A stretch of 64,000 nt of DNA from Ixodes scapularis (taxonomy: Eukaryota > Arthropoda > Arachnida > Ixodida > Ixodidae), in assembly GCF_016920785.2 (NCBI RefSeq), contig NW_024609846.1, positions 81,353,816 through 81,417,815 on the forward strand, written 5' to 3'. Shown in pieces: positions 55,270 through 64,000 of the stretch. A program made the translations under genes and the position numbers. The stretch's first letter is position 1. Every line of letters starts with the position of its first letter. The notes beneath the pieces are model-generated. The model was not told where the DNA came from, did not search any database, and saw nothing but the letters and a program-made list of their open reading frames with translations.

Positions 55270-56129
55270 CACGCCGGCCATTTGTTGTCCTCCGCTCCAG
55301 GGGAGGAACGTTTTGTCTCCGGTTCTTTGCTCCGACTGGATGTGAGCTGCCGGTTTTTTGTGAAGTGCCGCATTTGCTCGGGCAACAGACGCACTGTTTG
55401 CGACTGAGGCCTGCACAGCTTGTTTTCCGCAGAGCATGCGTACAGCCAATCGTTACATTCTACGAACGAAACTTGGCGAATAACCAGGTCGAGAAAACAA
55501 TTCTCTGAGAACTTGCACTCTGCACAAATAGCATTTCCATAATAGAGCATTATCTGTGTCCCTCTTTTTGTCGCAATGAATGGCCATACACGTGCCCTGG
55601 GGGAAAATGGTTGCGCAGTCTTCATTCGTAAACGGTGCGTTTATTACTCCAATAAAGGCGGTATTTACATGTCCTGTTCCCGGTTGCCGAACAGGTTTCG
55701 GTGACGCTGTTTTGTTACCTCGTTTTACGAAGTTTTTGTGCTTTGTGATTGAGCGCTACTGGCACCTCTAATTACTTTTATAGGTCGGGTTTGGTCCCCA
55801 CTAAACATCCGATTCATGCTGTCAGTGGTATTCAAAAGATTCTTGCTTGTTTCTTCAGCTTGCGAGCTCTTACTTAGGAGCACTTTTTTCAAGCGCATTG
55901 TATTGCTTACATAAATCAAGAGATCATTACTAGTGCTGAGGTGAGAGCACTAAGTAGTCTGTCCAGAAATTGCACTCACCTGGACAAGTTTCCTTTGACA
56001 ATACTTCCTTCACAATTGAATGGCATTAGGTGTATAATCTGTTTTCTTGATAGCCACACTTTTAGTTTCCTTTTGAAGTGTTTAGCCTTTTAGGGGACCA
56101 AATTGTGAATGGTGCTTAGTTCAGCAAAG
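55270..56129. other. Intergenic, no gene recognised
   Basis: Between the RER1 3' end and a minisatellite. Overlapping open frames occur on both strands and have no known similarity. Confidence 0.4.
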
Positions 56130-56755
56130 TGCTTCATCATACACTGATGTACTATAGAGCTGCAATCGAATGATTGTCTTTCTCTATGTGCACTGTTGTA
56201 TTGTAGAGCAGCCACACAATGGGAGCACCTTTCCTTGTATGCACCGGTGTATTGCGGAGAAGTCAAACAATGAGTAGCTTTCCTTGTATGCACTGGTGCA
56301 TTGTGGAGAAGCCACTCAATGGGAGAGTCTTTTCTTGTATGCACCAGTGCATTGTGGAGAAGCCACACAGTGAAAACACCTTTCCTTGGCAGTGCTTCAA
56401 AATTTACTCGATTTTACTCCAGGGTAAGAGTTCTGTACCTTGGCATCCTAAACCTATTCGCATCCAGCATTTCTCAGTCTGTGTTATCACGTGACACGAC
56501 CCGGGGAAGTAACACAGATCCATTGGGGTAGGATTTGGAACACAGCCTTTCTGTGAACCTGTGGATTGTGGAGAAACCACACAGCAAGGCCTTTTCTTAT
56601 ATGCACCGGTGCATAGTGGAGGAACCCCCAGAGCACCTTTCCTCTGGTGCACCAGTGCATTTTGGTGAAACCACACAAGAACACCTTTTCCTGTATGCAT
56701 TGATGCATTTTGAAGAAGTCATGGGATGAGAGAGCCCTTTTCATTCCTTCAGCTG
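56130..56755. repeat. ~50-bp minisatellite (8-9 copies)
   Basis: Units of 46-51 bp built around tgcaccggtgcattgtgg, agaagccacac and cctttccttgta. An unrelated ~120-bp stretch (about 56400-56525) interrupts the array. A plus-strand reading of 17 codons per 51-bp unit gives CMHQCIVEKPHS, which looks like a C2H2 zinc-finger linker; no intact finger is present. Confidence 0.8.
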
Positions 56756-57655
56756 TAATATGCAGAGAAACGGAGTAATGGAGTTTCCAGTCCCCGCGTG
56801 CACTCCGAAAAAGCAGCAATGCGAGGATGGTTCGCAAATACATGTCGTATTGTGCTAGCAGTGCGACGGTTTCGTGGAAATGTGCAGCCCACATATCTTT
56901 GGCCTCACGATTGTGCAAGTAGAGTGGCTAGAGGGACAGGATTGCAGCACTACTCGGGGCCAGCAAGTAAAACTGCGGTTCTCTGTTTCAGTAGTGTAGA
57001 GGAATTGTGAGCTGAAGAGGAGAGAACCAGTCCTTGCGAACAAAGGCAAGGCCCCGCCCCCTCCTTCAGTCGGTGCAGTGGTGTGTGCGCATGCCCGGAC
57101 TGCATTGCATTGCGTTCATCACCCAGAGAGAGACACTGTGGCCCCGGGGTAGTTGACTCCAGCGGCGAGTGGACTAACACCTTTCTCAATAAAAACCCAG
57201 CCTGTGGCACAATGTTGAAACTGGCCTCCTTTCTGAGCACAGCACTAGGCTATGGCACAGGACCAAGAAGTGGGTCCATAGTGCTACAGTTGCCACTGTG
57301 GCTGCAGTACAATAGATCTGGACCCCTATACAGAGGGTGTTTTCAAACATCCGACCCCCTTGTGCAGACTTTGCTCTCGTCCATTAGTTGCATTTGCTTC
57401 CACTCCACTATAATTCTACATTTCAGGTTTGAACATTCTTAGTTTTTGTGCATCTGCAAACTGAACACCTTAGATGTGTCTTTGTCTTTCGCAATGTTGT
57501 ATGAAAATCTCAAAAGATGGTATGCACCAACTCAACTCTACCACGTTGCACTGCAATAGTGTCTCTTTGGGCGCACTTCCGGCCTGGCATGTGGGCGGAA
57601 GTCGCCATGCGGGCCAGACATTGCCGTGTTGTTTCGGAAGAAACCAGCCTTCTCG
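56756..57655. other. Intergenic, no gene recognised
   Basis: No exon, element tip or tandem repeat was recognised. Confidence 0.35.
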
Positions 57656-57812
57656 TCAAAATGCCGTGGCTGGGGCTGCACCAAAAGAGCCAGGAAAGAT
57701 GCAAAGGTCAGTTTTCACATTTTTTTTTTCTGCCTGCCCAATTTGACTGGCAATGCGGAAAGGGAAAACCAGACTCCGTCGGACCGCGATTGCTTCTGCG
57801 GTAAGCACTTTG
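57656..57812 (+). pseudogene. THAP zinc-finger domain remnant
   Basis: The plus frame reads SSKCRGWGCTKRARKDAKVS, FHIF, then RENQTPSDRDCFCGKHFG. This matches the C2CH THAP pattern: a Cys pair, SFHxFP, RxNxTPS, Cys-x2-His-Phe. The tryptophan segment between FHIF and REN is shortened and the frame shifts around a T-run (57720), so the domain is incomplete. THAP domains occur in host regulators and P-element-like transposases; either source is possible. Confidence 0.6.
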
Positions 57813-58189
57813 GGTTGAATGCACAGAGGCTTGGGTAGTCAGATTTATTTTGTTGCAACATGAGCGTGGGATAACGTTCAAGTTGTCCGGACCACCCGCA
57901 AACGACATTCAGTGTGTCTTCCTATTCAAACTGTCATCTGCTTTTTCAAACTGTCTGCACGTGGAAATGACAGCGGCCCATAAACCACACATTGGCACAG
58001 TAATTATGATAGTAGGTGCAGGCCTCGAAAGATTTCTAAATTTGAAGGCTGTTTGGAGTAAGTAGGTTCGGTGTAAACAGTGGAGAGAAGGGCATGTTTA
58101 TCATTGTTACTGGTGGCCATCATTGACTTGTTATGCCCATACCTCGGCAAACCTCACTCATGAGAGCCCTCGCTTACCCTCATCTTCAC

Positions 58190-58370
58190 AGGTGAGGTGA
58201 GGGTGAGTGAGTTTCTGAACTAGGAAAATTTGTGAGGGGCATGAGAGCCATAAGTGTGAGAGGGGTATTGGGGCTATGAGGAGTGTGAGGGCCATGAGTG
58301 CGTGACAGGTGTAAGGGCGGGGAGTGCTGTGAGGGCCATGAGGGGCGGCGAGTGCGTGAGGCCCCCTTCA
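58190..58370 (+). repeat. Minisatellite gagggccatgagtgcgtg, array 1
   Basis: About eight irregular units with gagggccatgag, gtgcgtgag and variants. Related to the array at 58800. Confidence 0.7.
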
Positions 58371-58799
58371 GATGGAGCAACTCAGCAATTTTGGTGTTGA
58401 TGGCGGGTTGTTCTCTATCTTTCCCTTGATCGACACGAATGGCTGAGGTAGGGTCCGGCTCGAAACAAGCGAGCAACTCGGAGCAATTTGAAGACGTTTG
58501 AAGCGGCTGCATCCAATCGGGGACACAATATTGTCACGTGATACCTTGTGCCAGTGATGATGACAACAAAAGATTTGGTTCTGGTTTGAAAGTGATTGTT
58601 TATGGAAATAAACTATCAGAAAGATGCATTAGTATTCTCAACAAGATTCAAATGGAAAAAAAAAAAAAGCATTTATAGCACGTAATTGTGTCCAAATAGT
58701 GCAAGCAAAATAAAATTTTATGATCATGGCAAATTGCAGCAATTGGTTGCTGCATGTAAACAAGGGCGGCCCGTCTTGCTGCTGTTGCGACATCAAATT
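58371..58799. other. Unique spacer between the two related arrays
   Basis: A-run near 58652; nothing else was recognised. Confidence 0.35.
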
Positions 58800-58930
58800 G
58801 CCCCATTTGAAGCAGGCCCGAGTGGTGCAAGGGCCATAAGTGCGTGAGGGGCACGAGTGCGTGAAGGGTGCGAGGGCCATGAGTGCATGAGGGACGTGAG
58901 GGCGGTGAGCGGTGTGAAAGACGATGCATA
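58800..58930 (+). repeat. Minisatellite, array 2
   Basis: caagggccataagtgcgtga and gagggccatgagtgcatga units in the same orientation as array 1; the two arrays are direct repeats flanking a ~430-bp spacer. Confidence 0.7.
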
Positions 58931-60899
58931 GCCTCAACAGTGCTCTGCACCGAACGCATGTTGCGTCAAAATGGTGCTCGTTTCCTCTTTGCTCTCTCCT
59001 TCCTCTCTCGCTCCTTTGGTGCTCTTTCCCCTTTCTTTCACTTTCCCTCCCCTAGTGTCTATGTTGCCATCCCCTCTGGCCAGAATATGTGGCTCTGCAG
59101 TGCATGCACCGACCCTTCACGCGAATCTGGTGTCCGTGCACGCGGAGTGCCCGCACCTGATGTGGGCAAACGCCGACTTGTTTGTAAACAGTGTTGAAGC
59201 ATCAAACAAGCCGGAGTAATGTCTTCATCAAAAGCTCAGCAGATGCCAAAAGGTTGTTATCCAACTGACAGGGCAACAAAAGCGTCCAAGACTGCAGTCT
59301 GTGACCAAAATTTTCTTGCATTTCCGGAACAGTCTCCAGTTTTTTGTACCCATTACTTCACACCATTAATAATAGACCAAATAACTTTTTTTTTTTTGCA
59401 TCTTTTACTTGTGATTAATGTATAGGGCTTTGAAGATATTTGTTGCCGAAATTATTTCAGGAATGGGCATCATCCCGAAGCAAGCAAGCTTTAGCTGCAT
59501 GGTTCGGGTTCAAACGACCCCGAGCATATTTTTGTTTTTATCAGCAGTTGTTTGTGTCTTTATTGGCCCCAAAGGTACTGAAGGAAAAATGCAAGTGCAG
59601 TGCTGGTACTGTAGGTTATCTGCACCTCGAAACTTGCCTCTTATCTCTACAAAAGGGCACCCTTTTATTGGCAATGAGCCACTCGGCCTTGTTTTTCCTT
59701 CACCATTTCTTCAGCTTTTACTTACTGTTGAAAGCGCAGACAAAATGTAACCCGGTGTCTGTCACTTGCCTAGGCTTACAACTCGGTTGTTTTGACTCTC
59801 TGAAGGTTGTGAATGGTTTTGGAGACATGGGATGTTTCTTCCTTTGTGGGAAGTTTCAATTAGGGTCATGGTTCCTCACGTAAGTGGCTCTCAACAAGGG
59901 AAGTGGTCTGGCTCCTGGAGCTGGCTTTCCCAACATAGAAGTCCCTCTTACGAGTAAATTGGGTTTGGTTTTTTAACTGATTTCCGTCGCAGAGTGCGCG
60001 ATGTTCTTCAGAGCAACAATACGAAGACTTTGAATGGAGCAACTTCTTTCATTGCAAATCCATTACACTTTGTTAGCTTGATCATAGACACATGCTTTGT
60101 CAACATTACATTTTGTGAACCACTTTTTTTTGCAATGATGGGTCAACAAACTCTCTAGGGCAGATTCGATTAGTCTTCCCTTCGCTTGCTGGGAGTATAC
60201 CAGAAGCGAGGGTAATATTTGCCACACTCTCGTTCTTGCAAAGGTTAACCTTTTTGTTTTAACCCGAGCACGACAAAATGTTGCAAAAAAGAAGCCGCCC
60301 ACGAAACATTGTGTCGACGAAACATTGTTCAACAAAGACTGCCACCGCTACACATGCTGTCATCTAGATGCATCAGAAATTGGAGTCCAAACATCCAAGG
60401 ACTCGTTTGCTGATCCACTCTACTTAGTTTCACCTTAAGTCCAGACACAGCCAACGTTATGAGCCAATAGGACCAATCAGAGTCAAGAGCACCATCATGA
60501 TGTTCATGTTTCTGCAAGTGTTCCATCATCGCTGAACCAATCATAAAGGAAAGACATTGGGATTTGCTGCTTGATCGGTCCTACTATTAGCTCATAGTAT
60601 CAGCCAAGTCTGGGATTAAGCTGAAACAAAATATATCTAGAGCATACTTTCTTTAGAGTCAACAATTCTGACAAACTATTTGGCATATTGCCACTTTCAT
60701 TTTGTATTGGTTATGTATCAGTATTGCTGTTTGTATTGGTGCTAGCAGCGTGGCCAGTAGATGCCTACTTAAACACTTCCCAACACAGGCGTTTAGTAGT
60801 AGCTTGCATCACACTTTCACCGAACCTCTTTTACCACACAGTTTCACCAAATGTGTGGGAGGCAGGACATGGCACGCCACAAACAATGTTAACATACAC
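58931..60899. other. Intergenic, no gene recognised
   Basis: No domain or element was found. Confidence 0.35.
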
Positions 60900-61608
60900 T
60901 TTTATTTCGCGCACTCGACGTGCCATAATGCCTGTGAAACTTCTCATGCTTGTGGGACAACACCAAAGCACTCGTCACAACGTGGCTGCAGTGGCAGTCG
61001 CACTGCCGGGAGACGCTGCGCACCAACGGTTCGATGTCGCAGCCCCGCCCGGTCTAAGTGCAGACTACCCCTTTTTTTTTTTTATTTCGTCTCGATACTG
61101 GAGGGTACACCACTAGCAGACGAATAATGAACAGCAAGGGCCTCCCCGGAGAATATGGCGCATGTCCCAACGGGTGTGGTCTTTCGAGTCTTCAACAGGA
61201 GATTTAAACATAGAGAAAAAAAAGAGAGCCACACAAAAGAAAAAAAATAAGGCCTCGAATAAGAGAAAGACAGGCCAGGAAATCACAGGAGCAGCTCAAA
61301 GAAAAACAAGGAAAGAAATAGACTGGCAGCCGACGTAGGTTAGAATGGAAAGACACGAGCAAACGCCCAAATAAGCCGACCAGTCTGCAAGTCGAAAGGG
61401 GCGAAGGAAGGGTCCAGACGGGGCGAATAAATTAACGAGCCCGCGGGGAAGCGGTTGGTGCACAGTCGCCACCCTGGCAAGACCTCGCCGACAGTCAAAC
61501 TATCGGTGGGTGCACCGGATTGGACTTTGGAGAATGCTCGACAGAGTTAGCCAGTGGACAGTGGGGGGAGGAGGGGGAGAAGGAAGGGGAGCTCCGACGG
61601 TGGGGAGG
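60900..61608 (-). other. AP2M1: AP2M1 3' UTR (inferred extent)
   Basis: Minus-strand AATAAA candidates lie at 61081-61086 and near 60902. The transcript end is unknown. Confidence 0.4.
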
Positions 61609-61743
61609 CTAGCAGCGAGTCTCGTAGAGGCCACTTCGGCCGATGTAGCGAACCCATTTGATGACGTCGTGGTCGCTGTAGTTCAGCTTGGACTCAAACA
61701 CCTTGAGGTAGCGCACCTTGAGCCCAGAGGGAGCAAAGGGAAC
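61609..61743 (-). CDS. AP2M1: AP2M1 last exon with stop
   Basis: 135 nt after GTTGCAG, ending in TAG; encodes the last beta strands of the mu homology domain and the ETRC terminus. Confidence 0.96.
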   Translation of the reverse strand, partial: VPFAPSGLKVRYLKVFESKLNYSDHDVIKWVRYIGRSGLYETRC

Positions 61744-63129
61744 CTGCAACAATGTCGCGGATGCTGGGTCAAGCGGAGGAAGCCGGTGCATGCCCATACT
61801 TGACAATGGGCAGTAGATGGCCTGCCTCCAGCACGCACTCATTGCCTTCCGGCGGGCTTCGGCTGCACGTGTTAACAAGCGCCATCTGAGGCAGACCATC
61901 TCCTGGGCTCAAAACCTGCCACTGACTACAGAATCAAGTCCTTGCAACACCAGAAACACGGCAACCAACATTGACGCAAAATGTGGCAAAAAAAAAAAAA
62001 GTATGTTCTAAAATAATCTTGCATGCTGGCCGAGTTTGAGGGCATCCGTGTCAAAACGAGAAAGGAGCCTGAAGGAAAAAATGTTATGGATAGTTGCAAA
62101 ACCTACTAGAAACTAGATACGACAACTTTTACAAGGTACACAGGGCATTTGATTTCTTTATTTGAACAGATTCATCAATTAAAGGAACGCCATAAAAAGT
62201 ACAATAGCACAAACTGTATAAATGAACTATAAGGCCCTAAAGGATGTAATATTAGGGGGGTAAATCCTCACGGCAAGTGGCATAATGAACAAATATTTAA
62301 TTACATCTTAACTAGTGAAAACGTGGTTTGCATGAGGAACTTGCTAAGCATCAAAAAACCACCAAATCCCAATTTTTTTTCAAAGATTAGAAGAACGTGT
62401 GAAACAAGGAAAGGCGCTAAATTTACCCCTCTTGCAGTAACCTCAACGCAAGGGGTGCGAAAACGTGAATGAAACTAATATTACTCTTATTCCCACCACC
62501 TGTTCCACGAGTGGCAACTTTAGTGCACCCTTGCACTCCCCACGTGCTTCAAGTCCTGGTGAAACCAACTGATTTAGTGGTTTCAGGTGCCACACGGGAA
62601 GTTTTTTTTATTAGAATCGTTTATTTTAACTCATTAAAGTTCATTAACAAGTCACCCGTAATATGTGTACTCACCAGCACAGACTGCATTAGTGTACCTT
62701 TCACAGCTCAGTTTTTAATAAATCTGTTAGAAATAAAATCAAACACCCTGTATATTTCACTCTCCAAACTTTAAGGGGCTTTTTACGACAGTAAAAATCG
62801 GTTTCCCCAATTTCAGAAACATTCCATCGCCTACAGAAGGGTTTGCATGCCAGTGCCAGGTCCGTCGAGCTCTAATTAAAGGAGGACTGAACATTCAAAG
62901 GCTCCACATTAAGAATTCTCACGGCCAAAATCAAAACAAGACTTCGTTACATCCCTGGCAGCACTGGCGACCAATTAGTCGATCGAATGTGGTCGCACTC
63001 CGGATACAACGACCCACCTCAAAGTTCATGGAAATCGGGGGTCGGTTCCATTTCTTCTTGGCATCCGTCTGGAGCAGCTCGATTTCGGCACTCAGCTGAG
63101 TCTCCTTCATGCCTGCCATACGCTTGATC
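61609..63129 (-). CDS. AP2M1: AP-2 clathrin adaptor subunit mu, last two exons (partial)
   Basis: AP-2 mu is the medium chain of the plasma-membrane clathrin adaptor; its C-terminal mu homology domain binds YxxPhi cargo signals and PIP2. Two minus-strand exons, 63129-63018 and 61743-61609, join in phase 0 and give the final 81 residues. They begin IKRMAGMKETQLSAEIELLQ, continue KKKWNRPPISMNFE and end VPFAPSGLKVRYLKVFESKL, NYSDHDVIKWVRYIGRSGLY, ETRC. Human AP2M1 ends the same way with few substitutions, whereas AP-1 and AP-3 mu chains differ here. The other ~350 residues lie to the right of the window. The gene is tail to tail with RER1. Its introns hold two long-arm foldback elements. Confidence 0.97.
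62141..62750. mobile_element. Foldback element in the last AP2M1 intron
   Basis: cagggcatttgatttc ... tgaacagatt at the left is mirrored by aatctgttagaaataaaatc ... aacaccctg at the right, and internal blocks (accaccaaatc / tgatttagtggtt and others) also pair. The arms are diverged. It belongs to the same family as the element starting at 63446. Confidence 0.7.
63018..63129 (-). CDS. AP2M1: AP2M1 penultimate exon
   Basis: 112 nt between CAG and GTGGGT. The first base completes a split Lys/Arg codon whose other two bases lie beyond the window. Confidence 0.95.
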
Positions 63130-63445
63130 CTGTACCAAACAGAACATCTCCTGAGGGTACAGCCCACTGGCTTACGGACAAGCGTGCTCGTGCACCCATA
63201 GGCAAGACACCTCCAGGCAAAATTGGTTAAGAAGCGAACACTGGCTAGAGATTTAACTCCTGAACTACTTAAGTAATCAAAATGAAATCTGCAGGGGAAA
63301 TTTAACATAAGATGTAGGTGTATTGTGCAAACTTTCAGCTCCCTAGGAAAATTTTACATACCTGCATTAGAAGATGTCTCATTCTTTGTTAAATCTATGA
63401 TATGCAAATGAACCTATTCAGCACTATTTTGACTACTTGAATATA

Positions 63446-64000
63446 CTGGGTGTTCATTTTTAATTTGAACAGATTTATTTTAAAAATCCGTAAAAGATGC
63501 ACTGATGCAGTTTGTGCAAGTGAGTTATACGGCCAAGGGGACATATTAAGGGGGCTAATCGTAACAATCAGTTGGCTAATTAACTAAAATTTGATAATTA
63601 ACTTTTTATTTAATGAAAATAGACATATGGTTTCAGTTAGAAACTTGCACAGCGTCACCGAAAACCACTAAATTGGTCATTTTCAGAAAGACTGAGCGCG
63701 TGAGAAGCGTAGTAGTGCGCTAAAGTTACCGCTCATGAAGCAGGTACAAGGCTGGGGCTTGTTAAGAGACTGAAAAATCGCGGGGCGCCTTACCGCAACC
63801 GCTAGCTTTGTACCTGCTCCACGAGCGGCAACTTTAGCGCACTACTACGCTTCTCACGCGCCCAGTCTTTCTGAAAATGACCGATTTAGTGCTTTTCGAT
63901 GACGCTGAGCAAGTTTCTAATTGGAACCATATGTCTATTTTCATTAATTAAGAAGTTAATTATCAAATTTTAGTTAATTAGCCAACTGATTGTTACGATT
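63446..64000. mobile_element. Long-arm foldback element running off the window
   Basis: The left arm from ctgggtgttcattttt includes aatcgtaacaatcagttggc (63556), which is mirrored by gccaactgattgttacgatt at the window end. The palindrome is centred near 63775, with near-identical inner arms such as gagaagcgtagtagtgcgct. By symmetry the element should end about 110 bp beyond the window. Confidence 0.88.

Noticed and set aside
60688..61127. Two ~140-codon plus-strand frames
   Set aside because: They overlap each other and the inferred AP2M1 3' UTR, read into a T-run and show no domain.

Overview
This is eukaryotic nuclear DNA from an arthropod, most likely a tick (hard tick; the taxon is an inference). 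Coding exons are short and separated by kilobase-scale GT-AG introns. There is no operon structure, and most of the window is made of nested, decayed transposable elements: tRNA-derived SINEs, LINEs, hAT, piggyBac, mariner and Harbinger pieces, and many long inverted-repeat non-autonomous elements.

Three conserved housekeeping genes lie in the right half, and I could reassemble two of them completely from exon phases. (1) A TruA-family tRNA pseudouridine synthase of the PUSL1 type, minus strand, six exons, 42133 down to 30632, 337 aa, with the RTD catalytic motif. (2) RER1, the Golgi-to-ER retrieval receptor, plus strand, six exons, 43071 to 54673, 198 aa. (3) The last two exons of the AP-2 clathrin adaptor mu subunit (AP2M1), minus strand, 63129 to 61609; its 5' part lies beyond the window. 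PUSL1 and RER1 are head to head with 937 bp between start codons, so they probably share a promoter region. RER1 and AP2M1 are tail to tail.

The left half (1-30 kb) is repeat-dominated. 0-5 kb: candidate solo LTR, two foldback elements, a SINE. 5.2-6.8 kb: a short interspersed repeat split by a 5'-truncated LINE. 10.6-14.3 kb: palindromic arrays and a hAT element that contains a CRE-like (TGACGTCA) minisatellite and a second copy of the same interspersed repeat, itself split by a hAT MITE. 14.7-15.7 kb: SINEs. 16.1 kb: a Harbinger-transposase-like first exon. 16.5-21.7 kb: a CR1/L2-like LINE with tandem 5' monomers, a 2A-like peptide in ORF1, and broken endonuclease and reverse transcriptase. 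21.9-23.4 kb: a piggyBac transposase pseudogene. 23.7-25.0 kb: an element whose terminal inverted repeats are built of 15-bp direct repeats, flanked by a 9-bp target duplication.

The introns of the host genes hold more of the same, including a second element of that architecture that begins about ten bases inside the 5' splice site of PUSL1 intron 4. Several insertions have their pre-insertion (empty) site preserved elsewhere in the same window, so the order of events can be read directly. I found no CRISPR array, prokaryotic defence system or intact rRNA/tRNA gene.
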